Shown here piece after piece: positions 1-11,942 of a stretch of 64,000 nucleotides of DNA (the stretch's first letter is position 1; each line of letters begins with the position of its first letter). Made by a program: the position numbers and the translations under genes. Origin of the DNA: Purshia tridentata (taxonomy: Eukaryota; Streptophyta; Magnoliopsida; Rosales; Rosaceae); contig QANT01002039.1 in assembly GCA_003254885.1 (NCBI GenBank), positions 1-64,000 on the forward strand, read 5' to 3'. Below the pieces are notes generated by a model that searched no databases, was not told where the DNA came from, and saw nothing but the letters and a program-made list of their open reading frames with translations.

Positions 1-868
1 CCCACAACCGACCGTCCCACACACGCACACAATATATATGCATATACATAAAGTGTTTTTTCAGAAAGTACATTGCGCGCATGCACACACATAGCCATAC
101 AGAATAGAGGAAAGAGATTACTGAATCAGTCATTGATTATTAACTTTACATTCGTGTAAGGTTTTTTACATGATCAATATAAAAGTGAGCATTGCATAAT
201 TTTGGACTCCAAATACTATATGACCTTACCGAACCCTGGTTAACATATTAATTAAATCTGAGAACTTGCAAGGACTTTCTTCATCATGCTTTTATTTATA
301 TTGATAAACGGAAAGGAAGCAATGGTATACAAAGCTCTGAGACTAGAACTGCAAAGTATGTACTCACAGGAATTCGTATTACATCATCCCTCTTCCATCC
401 TAGAGAATTGTACACCACAACGATCTATAGATGAGAAAACACCATCACACAATATATTTCACAGGTGGAATATACATTCATACATACGAGTAAGAGCATA
501 AAATTAGATACTTTATTTTCCCTACCAATTTTTTCTCTTGAGACAAATTCACTTCTGATGCAGGGCAGTAGCTTATATTCAGAAGTGGGCACTGGCAAAG
601 CAATGAAAAAAAAAAAAATAGATGAGACACAGGTCAGATGTTCTTTGTAGCTTGAATTTGAATTTTAAGGTGAAAAGTCACACATTATACTCAACTTCAT
701 CATTCAAGTTATCAAAATCCTTCTTACAGGCATATATGTCGTAAAAGAGTAATTTAAATCCATCTACCCTATACTAAACTTCAACATTCAAATTGTCACA
801 AATGCATTTGCAGGTTATGTAATTTGACATAAAAATAGCATACAAGCTTAAGGGCTTGTGATCCTTGC
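1..868 (-). other. Intron 12 (or truncated 3' flank) of alpha-mannosidase copy 1
   Basis: This stretch lies immediately 3' of the last recognisable exon of mannosidase copy 1 on the minus strand. I looked for the counterpart of copy 2's next exon (22 codons, CPLLNISYCPPSEAA) and did not find it on either strand. The DNA is AT-rich with a short A-run near 605-617. Either the next intron exceeds 868 bp (in copy 2 it is 509 bp) or the gene is cut off here; the window edge prevents a decision. Confidence 0.6.
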
Positions 869-3800
869 CTGTTGAAATTTTGTACTTGGGTTTCCGGATC
901 CAGTATGTGATGCAGACTCAACCAAGCGAGCAAGTGAAGTTGCAACTAGTTGCTCGGCCTGCACAAAGATAATGAACAAGTGAATGAAATTTGAGTTAAA
1001 TGGGCAAGGACTGAGGAGAACATTGATGTTAAAGTTATTCACACCTCTGTGTAGCCTATCGACAATCTTTTTGCATAATCATTGGCAACATGCTGTTTTT
1101 CTGTACCAGTGACTGCATCATGATGTTGAGCAATTGCTAAGGCATCTCCCAATGAGTCTGTTTTGGGCCCTGAATTACTCCTCCCTTTAAAAAATTCTAG
1201 TTGCCTTGCAGCCTTATTATCCAAGAGAAACATACAGACATGATGACAAATAAACTGTCATTACACTTTAAAAACTAAAGTCATGACATGGACAGAAATG
1301 TTAGATGAAGATACCAAATAATAGCCACTCATTTTTCTAATGTAGTATTTTAAGGCTGGTCTACTTGTGAAGTACCCTGTCCAGTAAGCATTAGCACGAT
1401 CTGCATAACTGGTATGGTGCATGCTTCAGTTTCTACAGAAAGGTCAAGATACCAAAAAATGAAAAGATTATAACACAAATAAACATTAAACTCACGGGAA
1501 GAAGTCATCAGTCTTGATTGGCCATGATTCATTTGTAGCATATTTTGCATCAGTATATATGGATGGAGTAGAGTACAGAGCATTAACACGTCCATCCTAG
1601 AAGTATCCAACCAATTAGAGTCTAGAATCACATCAAAATAATTAACAAAAAGCATATAAAATAACAAGGCAATGCCATCTTTAATCAGTTCACCTCTGAA
1701 GAACCATAAGTATTTAACATCTTGACAGATTATTGGGGGGGCGGGTTGGTGGGTTGGTGTTGGGGAGGACAAACATGTTAAATAGACTGAAGTAAAATAA
1801 CCAGTTAATCTGCTTAACTCAGAACGGCCATATCTCATTGCTATCATCAATTAGTCTCATATAGCATACTACAGATGAATAAAGGTAGGATCGTAACGTA
1901 TTTGATAGTTATTAAACCTTATATAATACATCACCTTGAACATGATATATACATACACAAAATTCTGAACCTGACCATTTGACCTTAATGTTAATCTTTA
2001 ATTGTTCACCAAGCTTAGCAACACAAAAATTAGTACTACCTCTGTGCACCCATGCCTTATAGAAAATTTTCTATTATCCATTATACTGTGCATAAGGGTT
2101 GAATCTAGTCGACCAATTGGCCCTTTCACAACACAAGTATATCAATTTCATTAATTCTTCAACCAATAAACTGTCAAAATATCATCAGTTTAGAGAACTC
2201 CTAGAGGCATGAAGGGTGCGAGACTATGCTGATTTCATAAAACGAGTAGGCAAGTATTAAGTGACTGCTACCTTGTTGACATAATGGATGAGCTTGTCCA
2301 TTTGCCGGAACCATGTGTGTGCATACTGATACTTAAAATCTGTTCCCATGGTCCACATTATATGATTTGTTCGTGTTATGTTGGCCTGAGAATAAATAAT
2401 TTCTGTCAGCAACTGAAAGAGGGCCCTATAAAATGGAAAAAACAATGAAAATGAAATAACATCTGGGTATCCAGATAAAATATATATATTATATATAATT
2501 TCTCACATGCAGGGGAAGACAGCTAAGGCAAACTTACCTGTGATACTGCAGCAGCAACAAAGTCATTAACTCGGTCTTGAACATTGTAATCAAACAAGGT
2601 GATGTCATCCTTCAACAGAATACGAATTAAAATTTAACAATGCAAACAAGTAATATTTTAGAAACTGAGGGAAATTTATCAACTTGTTCATGGTGTTACC
2701 TGAACAATTGGGGAAACATCATTAACTTCAAAATAGAAACCAGATGGAGGCTCATAATTCTCAGGGAATGCACCAGAAAAAATCTGCAAGAAGTAAGAAG
2801 AAAAACAAAATTAGTTATTGGTGCCAACAAAGAAAAAGAAAACAGAAAGCACTAAATGCTACATAATGACTAAAAAGGAAGAAAAATCCTTGTTGTTCAC
2901 CTGAGCAGAAGAACCGAGACTCTTAGAACCCCGCCAAACAACTTCAAGGCTCTTCTCATCTTTGCGCTTAGCCCTGTCCTGGTAATCTATTCGGCCAAAG
3001 AAAAGCGAGTCGAATCCAACCTACATCAATACCAAAATATTGTCCGGAGTATATAAATATATCTTTTAGTAAAATGCTGCAGAACTAATTTCAGCATGGT
3101 TCACTCTTGGAGGAGGAAAAGGAAAATTTGTGTTCAAAGCTAAGGCCAAAGGCATGCTTACTTCTGCTCCCAACAAGTAAGCTTGGACTGCCGAATGTCC
3201 GAAGGGGTCAATTTGCCAACCAATTCTTGGAGTCACATGAAATTCCTTTTTGATAAACCGATGCCCAAGAGTCGTCTGATCAATCATATCAATATAATGT
3301 GTCGCTGCCTCATCATGCATACACATCCCCCCATTGCTGCAGAAAAGGAAAAGGAAAAAAGCATTAAGATGCCAAGAGAATTTAAGACAAAAAAATAGCA
3401 CGGCCATTGCCCTATAACATTTTGAATTACATGAATTCTAGTTGACCCGAGCTGACAAACTCCTTGACTATACGTTGGACTGCCTCACTCTGATCTCTCC
3501 ACCAGCGCTGGAAAAATGCCTGTACTAATTAAGCAAGTCAGAAGTCTGACTGTCAAAGTTATGGCTATTGTGTGATGGTATGAAGTGCCATGTATAGATG
3601 GCAAAGAGAGCATTGATAAATTTGGGCCGAACTAGTGAAAGGCTTGCCTGTTCAACATAAACAAATTTTCGATTCTTGTCAGCCAACAGTGCAGGAACTA
3701 AGGAATCCAACACATTTTGCACGCAGGCCCCCTATGCAATATCCATTGAAACAAAAAAGAAACCTCAGAATCCAGCACCAAACTCATACCTAAGGACTTT

Positions 3801-4023
3801 TAAAAAGAGGTAGACAGAGAGAGACCTGGATGGAATTGTTGGAGCCAACGTAATACTGGTCAACGGTCTTTAACCAGCCAACATCGTCGTGGGTGTGAGG
3901 GACCAAATGGACATTAATTTTTCCTGGGACTATCCCTTGGGAAGTGTTGTAGACCATAAACTTGGAATCGGCGACTAAAAATCGGACCAAGAAAACTAGG
4001 CAGAAGAGCAACCCAGTCGCCAT
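869..4023 (-). CDS. Lysosomal/vacuolar-type alpha-mannosidase (GH38), copy 1, 5' half only
   Basis: This class II alpha-mannosidase would trim alpha-linked mannose from N-glycans in the vacuole or apoplast. Twelve exons can be joined in frame: 4023-3826, 3731-3648, 3519-3431, 3336-3162, 3020-2901, 2783-2700, 2609-2538, 2385-2272, 1596-1496, 1408-1315, 1212-1045 and 958-869, giving 463 residues without a stop. Residues 1-20 look like a signal peptide. Zinc and catalytic motifs of GH38 are present: [10 protein letters not shown] (about 42-50), WQIDPFGHS with the nucleophile Asp near 167, and [11 protein letters not shown] near 406. The C-terminal half, about 545 residues in copy 2, is not in the window. 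Introns after exons 2 and 12 start with GC rather than GT. Copy 1 has two introns near its 5' end that copy 2 lacks. The start is the first ATG before the signal peptide. It lies 708 bp downstream of copy 2's stop, in the same orientation. Functional status is open because the 3' end is not visible. Confidence 0.88.
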
Positions 4024-4731
4024 TACCAGCTTTCAGCAAGCACTCTCTAATTAGACTAGTCTTTAATGAAGGCCAGCAGCAGGCGGGTGCTCAAGAGTAA
4101 TTTCCAGAGTGTACTCAGAGTCGCAGAGAGTATAGAGTAATAAACAAGATTATTCACTCGGCCTGCCCGCTCATTCTTACTGCTTTTCTGTCTTTATTTT
4201 TAAGAAAAATAATAATGTTCGCCATGCGAACCACGAGCTCATCAACTCCGACTAAATAATAACTTGGTGCTTTAATCATTCACTCAGTTCATGTTCTTTT
4301 CCGCCCACCATTGATATTTATATTACTATAATCCCGGCTTAGAGCTTTTATTGTTGTTTTCATGCGTTGTTATCCTTAGTGATCAGGCTGTTCACTGGTT
4401 CAGATTATAGTGCTCGGATTAATAGCGTATCAAAGGAAATTATTGGACATCAGCCTTTTAAAAGTGATACATTATACAGTACATGAACACTTGAGACTTG
4501 AGAGGATGTTTATCAAATCTTGGGCACCACTTAAACGCCTCAGACAGCTTGCATGTGATGCATATCAGACGATTAGTTGATGAGGTTGCTATTTTTTTTT
4601 AATTGTTTTCTTTTAGATCGCTATACAAGAACATTTATTAAAATCTACAACAACTGCTTTGTTCGTGAAGCATTTGACGCCCCAACATCGCAATTCTCAT
4701 GCAATTGCTGGAGAGGCCCAAATTTTGTATT
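4024..4731. promoter_or_regulatory. Intergenic spacer between the two mannosidase copies (copy 1 promoter, copy 2 3' flank)
   Basis: This 708 bp spacer must hold the promoter and 5' UTR of copy 1 and the 3' UTR and polyadenylation signals of copy 2, since the genes run head to tail on the minus strand. I see no further exon, RNA gene or clear repeat in it. No convincing TATA box could be assigned. Confidence 0.5.
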
Positions 4732-7700
4732 TCAGGAGCTGTACATACGGAGGTAATCCAAGTCAATAAGGAAAGTGCGTATTTCCATTGGGGCAAGCTC
4801 CACCACCAGTTTTTCAGGGTCAACAGGACCTCCCCTCAGCACCTTGGCCTCCTTGGCAGAGCCTTCTACTTTCCAAACTAATCTCTTCTTCTCCATGTTC
4901 ACTCTTTCTTGATTCGCGGACAAACTCATCTCTGTCACTTTGCTGATCTGAAAGGAATAGAGGAACGAAGTCAATTGCATCTTTCATTCAAAAGAACATT
5001 CATCCTTAGGTATCATGCGCTTTTACCTTCTTCCTCGGAAACAACTTCTTTAGTTCCACATTTGCCAATACAGAATAGTCTTTGTCCTCTCCAGTCTTGA
5101 CATGTATCAGACAGCCACAAAATCATAAACTTCAAATATTTAGCATTGATATGAAAACGTGGAGCCAAGAAGTAAAACTGAGAAAAGTAAGAGAAAGTGA
5201 GACCTCATATAGGTGAGCCAACCGAAGGAGTACTTTCCCATTTTCAAGTTCCTGCAATGTTCAGACGGAACAAACCAGTTTACAATATGGACCACCAATA
5301 CCAGAAATATGCTCAGGACTCACAAGGCATTCCACCACATACCTGGAGGGTTATCACAGCAACGTTGTTTGGTAAAACATAGGAAGGATCAATTCCAGAA
5401 AATGTTGCTACATGAGAATTCATCCAATCATTTCCATCCTGCAAAAAGAAATATCACCACCTGAGCATTATGACACCAAAACACTTGATCAAATTCAAAC
5501 ATTTTCTCACCTGTTCGGTGAAGGCCAAGAGAAGTGGAGAAATTATCTCTTGGCCAGCTGTGCGACGCCACTTAGAACCTTCTCCAAGAAGATCAATTCT
5601 GAGATAAAACTTCCCTTGAATCTGCAAAATGGTATTTAACCAATAACATGACCTCTGCAGCATCACATAATGCAGAAGAAAATTGCTGAATGGAGAATGG
5701 TGGGTGAGGTCATTCTTCGAATGTCCACACTCTCAATTCAATGTATTAAAAGAAGACCCCTATGTTTGAATGTCAATTTCCCTAGGGGGGTGGAAAAAGC
5801 ATAATTATTTACTATGATAAATATGCTTGAGGATATAGCTCAATGAAGTATGCTTACGGTTAAACCTTCACACTTCTCAGGGATGCAAGCTGTTTCATTT
5901 AGTGTCTCACCAACACCTCTGGCATCATCATGAAGTAACCTCCTATAAAATAACAGAAGAACTTTTGAGGTAATGACAACACAAGCAATCCTAATTATAT
6001 AAAAAATATGCATTGCAGTAAAATAAAATAGTAATTAATTTTTCAAACAGAAAGCAATAAGAGGCAATAAAAACCTGTGGAGCATCAGCTCTATCTGACC
6101 ATCTACTAAGCTAGATCCTCCCACTGAACGATCAACCAAGACTGAAAGTTCCGTAATGTTATCTTGCACATAAATTCCAAGATTAATCTGAAAAAATGGT
6201 TAAAGGGAAAAAAAATTTTAGAAGGTGAAGAAAATATCAGATTGGATGAGCCAAAGGAGCTTAACATAAATCCTCTACAAGTAATGCATATTACTGGGAT
6301 AAATATAAATCAAGAAAGTTTCAAAGTGCCACACAAGGGAACATACAGGGTAATAATTTCCGGAAATTGGTTGGTTCACCTGTAGGTCCCAATCTGTCCT
6401 GAAATCTCGAATCTGTCAATCATTTGAAAGTAACATATTCAGGTACCATGAGACATAATTTAATCCATAACAAATTTACACATAAGATTCCCTTGTATAT
6501 ATCTTCCAAAATATCACTATTGCAGTCTCCATCCATTAAATTTAATTTGAGTGATACAGACCAGTTATGAATTATTGGTTGTAATATCAACAAAGGAATT
6601 TCCTGTACATTCACTGTCACAATGGTAAATGACGCAACTAATACTTGAAAGACCATAGTATATTGAACAATAATAGGTAACAAGTATCAAAATACCCGTT
6701 TAATGAAGTCCCGACCATTAGAATCGGTGTAGAATGTCTTATTGGTCTTCATGGCTGTTGTAATCTGAGTTGTGATTTCTTTCCCAATCCCATCATCCAC
6801 GGGAATAGGCCCAATAGTGAACTCAACTTCAGCATGCTCCTTCCCCTTGTATAGCCTTGTAATCTGAGATATCCATGGATTGACCTGTTGATGTACTTCA
6901 TCCAATACTGGACCCCGCATCACAGTTAAAGAAACCTGGAAAAAGTTTACATAATCTGCTTACCCTCAGGAATTCAGTTCCTTGTAAGTGATGACTTAGC
7001 CACAAAAGATCTAAAAAATTTGGTGAAGTGCTTATAAATATAATTACCTTTTGTTCAGATTTTATAAGAACTGTTCCATTTGGTCGAAAAACATATGCCC
7101 CAGAGGCCTTCAGAAAATAATTAAAATCACAAAATTATAATAAATCTCAAAACCAATGTTTAAACATTTGTGTACAATGAAATTCACAAGATATTGTGAG
7201 TTTGACTACCTGAGGATCTTTGTCAGTTCCATCATTTCCAGTATAATAACTATATGATTGTTCAGCAGATGCTGTAACCTTCCATTGTAAATATATTAGA
7301 TAATAAATGTTAGCATTGATGAACATCAATTAGAAACTCGCAACCTATGCAAATATGTTTTTGAAGAGAAAAATATAAATGGGGGATATATAAAAGGGGA
7401 AAAAAAGAAAAGAAAAAAGGTCATATTAATCTTTGTTTTAATACAATGTAACTATGCTGTAGGTAGTAACCATAATTTTAAAACCACATCAATTTAATAG
7501 AAAAAAAATGAATCATAAAAAACATAGCATACCAGACTTCTGCTATTAACATAACGAGCAAGTTTTCCTTCATCTGCAGAATAAAGTAGCTTTAGACTTC
7601 CTTGCCCAACTTCTATGGTCTTATCTGTACTTCCTTCCGACGTGTATACTTTGGAGATGGTTGAACTACAACGTTTATCTGAAAAGTAGAATTATACAAC

Positions 7701-10700
7701 ATAAAAAAAAAATAAATAAATAAATGTTAGTGCCTAAAAAAAAAAAATTTCTATTCGTCCTACTTTAGATTAACAATACATTAAATTTTAAAGTGACATT
7801 GTTAACCTGTCTGTTTTGCACTCGAGACAATGTAAGAGCTGAAACCAATTGGTGGTACTGTTACTGGAAATGCTAGCCAATATTTGGGTGTTTCACTTAG
7901 GGATTTACCCATATATGCTCTAACATGGTAATTTCTTAAGCAAAAAGTGGCATTTGATAGAGGTAGAAGCTGAGCTTCAATTTGACTTCCACTAGAATCC
8001 TGAACAGTAACCCTTTCATTGGAAACCTGCAAGAAGATTTGTGTTGCAGTTAGCATAAACATCACATTTCAAGTTTACAATGATTTCTATTCATATTATT
8101 GAAAGTTTAATCCATAAAAGGAACAAGATTATTTAGATGATCCATCATCCTTTATCATTTTCTTGAACATAACAATACTAATGATTGTCCTTGGAAGTCA
8201 CCAAGAATGCAAATCATGACTGCTAGACGAACAAAAAGAAGAAAAAAAAACAGATGATATGACAATGAAGAGCTTCAGTAAAAATTATATATTGTATATA
8301 TGAAGCAAAGATGAAAATAATTTTTCAAAGAAACAAACTAAGAAATAATAAGAAAAATCAGTACTTACAGGGATTCGTATGACTTCCTCTCTCTTCCAAC
8401 CAAGAGGATTGTAGATAACAACAACCTACTAAACAGTATATCATAATAAAGTGATATGGAAATAGCCAGCTCTATATCTTCAAATCAATGTGGGTGTACA
8501 GCTTAAGAGGATAATGATATGCTTACCAAGCTTTTCCCATCAGACAAGGCAGCTTCTGATGGCGGACAATAACTAATATTAAGAAGAGGACACTGCCAAC
8601 AAATCCACATGACAGGATTCAATAGATGCAACTCAATTTTTGGAAAGTAATGCCAAAAAAAAAAAAATATAGATGCTCAAAAGTAAAGTTCATTATACAG
8701 TCAATGAAAAGAATGACTAAGAAACTGTCGGTCATCATTTGCTAATTTTCAATTTTTAGATTAGTTACAAGTTATTACAATTGGGGTAGAGGGTATTTGA
8801 ACTTGGCATCTCCTCTTTAGAGAAGAGGTGCAAGCTACCGACTAGGAAATGCCTCAGCCATGCTAATTTTATATTAAAATGCCAAAAGAAAAAGGCCTTT
8901 TACTTTTTGATAAGCGCAAGCCAAAATAATACAAGATATCACTTATGTGATGTTAATATATAAATATCTTAACTTCATTAAGATTGTAATAACTGTTAGT
9001 CTGTAACCATACAAGTACAGAAATTAATCAAGTACCCATTAATGAAGGAAAATAAAGGAATAAACATTCTTAAGAAAATGATGTGAGTAATGATAACTTG
9101 CCTGTTCAAAGTTTGTGACTGTGTGCCTCTGTCTGGAACTTGGTTCTGACTCTGAAAGGTAAGCAAGAGAAGAGGCAACCAACTTTTCAGCCTGCAGAGA
9201 AATGTGAAAGGACATAATATTTTCAGATCAACTTTAAAATACCGACAACAATACAAAAGGTATTATTGAATGTTAAAATGATTTGCACCTCCAAATAACC
9301 TATTGACAGTCGCTTTGCATAATCAGCAGCAACATGCTGTCTTTCTGTACCACTAACGGCGTCGTGATGTTGAGCAATAGCCAAAGCATCAGCCAATGCA
9401 ACAGTGTTTGGTCCGGAATCACTCCTGCCTCTAAAGAATTCCAATTGCCTCGCAGCCTAGTAGCAGCACAAAGAAAGCAATAGAAGATTAAAAATAATAA
9501 GAATCTACCAACCAGAAATTGTGGAATCACTTCATGAAAAGATACCCAAGATCTTACCAAATAGTAACCACTCATAACTCTGACATAACCTTTAAGGGCT
9601 GGCCGACTTGTAAAATAACCAGTCCAATACGCATTTGGATGATCTGCATACCTGAAATTGGTGGTATGATTTTTATAAGCTATATTTGGAAATGTAATGT
9701 ATGCAGGATATAAAGCAAAACTTTGTCAAACTCACGGGAAGAAATCATCAGTTTTGGGAGGCCATTGCTCATTTGATGCATATTTTGCATCAGTGTAGAT
9801 TGAAGGGGTAGAATACAATGCATTGACACGCCCGTCCTAATTTTCCAAATGAAGCTAATATATTAACTTAAAATTTTAATTACACTCAAAGTGTAAAGGA
9901 AGGAAAATAAGTGTATTTCTTCTTCTTAATACATTCATTGTCTAGAAGCCTTATAATAATTACCTGATTGACATAATGAATGAATTTGTCCATCTGCCTG
10001 AACCATGAATTTCCATATTGATAGCGAAAATCTGTCCCCATGGTCCACATAATATGATTTGTTCTGGTCACATTAGCCTAAGGGAAAAGATTGATTACTG
10101 AATGCAACTAATAATCAACTTAAAAGAATCGAGGGGAAGAATAGGAATACATAGTTTTTATTGTACCATTCCAAAAGGATGTAATACTAATAATGAACCA
10201 GAAAGAAAAAGAAAGTTAAGAGTAAATTGAACATCAGAGTTGATAAATTTTTAGTTTAGGTGTTACCTGTGCCAAAGCAGCTGCTACAAAGTCATTGACT
10301 CGCTCTTGAACATTATAGTCAAACAGGAGAATGTCATCCTTCAATCAAAATTTCCATGTGAAAAAGGTGTCCAAGAACTACACCCCCGCCCCCCAAAAAA
10401 AAGAAAAAAACCACTGCATGAATCTTTTATGAGATTTACCTGAATAGGAGGTGACACATCATTTATTTCAAATGCGAAACCATCAGGAGGATCATAGTGC
10501 CTTGGGAATATGCCGGTGAAAATCTGTGAATGAATAAGCATTGTGGAGAGCCAATGAATTTTAAAATAGCTATTTGTGCATCAATATTAAACATAGATGT
10601 GATGTAGAAACAGAGATAGAACAGGACTATCAAGTAATAACTTTGAAGATAAAAGAGAGGTATAGATCATCTCCTGACCTGTGAAGATGAAGCAAGGGAC

Positions 10701-11546
10701 TTAGAACCCCGCCATATAACCTCAAGAGTCTTATCCTTAAGTCGAATAGCTCTATCTTGGTAATCAATTCGAGCAAAAAAGAGGGAATCGAATCCTAACT
10801 GCAATGAATATTAAGTTGCTATTACGTGAGAATTGTAATAATAGATGATCGATGAAAGAAGTGGTAAGGCATCAAGTTGATAATTAATATATATAAACCT
10901 CAGCACCAAGCAAGTAAGCTTGAACAGCAGAATGGCCGAAAGGATCAATTTGCCAGCCAACTCGAGGAGCCTGACCAAATTCTTTCAATATAAATTGATG
11001 CCCTAAAGTTGTCTGATCAATCAAGTCGATGTAATGCGGGGTAGCCTCGTCGTGCATACACATGCCCCCATTTCTTCAAAAACCAAACTTGTACGAGTCA
11101 AGTTCAAGTAATCAAGTAATCAAGTTGAGCTGTAAATGTGAAATTAATGAAGTGAAACATTACATGAACTCTAGTTGACCAGAGTTGACAAGCTCCTTGA
11201 CTTTGATCTTCATGGAAGGGCTTTGCTGTCTCCACCATCTCTGAAAGAATGCAATTTCAACATAGATGAACTTGCGGTTCTTATCCTCCAACAAGGCCGA
11301 AATTACAGAATCGATGACGTTCTGTACGCAAGCTCCGCGAATTGAATTGTTGGCACCCACGTAGTACTGGTCCACGGTCTTTAGCCATCCGACGTCGTCG
11401 TGAGAGTGAGGAACCAAATGAACATTGATTTTTCCAGGGACGATCCTCGCCGTAGTATTGTAAGCTTTGTACTCGGATTTTGCACCCAGTAACCCTGCCA
11501 GTAAGAACGCGAACAAAAACGTCGCCGTCGCAGTAGAAGAAGCCAT
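4732..11546 (-). CDS. Lysosomal/vacuolar-type alpha-mannosidase (GH38), copy 2, complete
   Basis: A full class II alpha-mannosidase of 1009 residues, close to the usual plant length of about 1010-1030. Twenty-five exons join in frame: 11546-11164, 11073-10899, 10798-10679, 10523-10440, 10338-10267, 10077-9964, 9836-9736, 9651-9558, 9456-9289, 9191-9102, 8592-8527, 8425-8369, 8026-7807, 7678-7533, 7278-7210, 7107-7048, 6935-6696, 6412-6380, 6187-6075, 5942-5858, 5621-5511, 5438-5343, 5251-5204, 5095-5027 and 4947-4732. Residues 1-24 form a signal peptide. PHSHDDVGW (46-54), WQIDPFGHS (nucleophile Asp near 171) and AQHHDAVSGTE (near 409) supply the zinc site and catalytic centre. The C-terminal half matches the GH38 beta-domains, including a stretch ending MEIRTFLIDLDYL. 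Exon 1 fuses what are three exons in copy 1. Intron 10 uses a GC donor, as at the same place in copy 1. The gene is divergent with the TSSC4 gene. Confidence 0.96.
8765..8875 (-). repeat. tRNA-derived SINE head inside mannosidase copy 2 intron 10
   Basis: Read on the minus strand, this intronic stretch resembles the tRNA-like head of plant SINEs. An A-box-like region (GGCTGAGGC... TAGTCGGTAGC) is followed about 40 nt later by a B-box-like GTTCAAATACC, with the CACCTCTTCTC phrase common between them. The tail and target-site duplication are not clear, so this is probably an old, degraded insertion. Confidence 0.5.
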
Positions 11547-11942
11547 GAGAGAAACTACGGAGAAGGAATAGACTCTAGATGAAGAATCAGAGAGGGCTTT
11601 TCAGCAGTTGTGTCGGAACATGCGTGTCCTTCTTCTACATTTTCCTAATTGAAAATGATGGTTTTTCATTAATTTATTGTAACGGATAAGTGGTTTTCAT
11701 CTAACTGACACGTCTTCAGACCCAAAGCCCAAAAAGTTCAATTCATTTGACCCATACTCGGCCCATGGTCATTTTCATTTTGAACTGGGAATGTAGTCCA
11801 ATTTAGTAGCCCGGGACTGGGTTGGGTCGGCTTGTGGTGCACTAATGCTGATGGTGCCGTTATAGTGGGAGCAATCCAAAAATTTTCCCAAACGTCAAAA
11901 CCCTAAATTTGTGGAGCGCGTAATTCAATTCAGAATTCAATC
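11547..11942. promoter_or_regulatory. Shared head-to-head promoter of alpha-mannosidase copy 2 and TSSC4, with a telo-box
   Basis: Only 396 bp separate the two divergent start codons. A telo-box AAACCCTA lies at 11898-11905, 38 bp before the TSSC4 ATG; this element is common in plant genes for ribosome and RNA-processing proteins. The arrangement implies a compact bidirectional promoter. No TATA box stands out on either side. Confidence 0.6.
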
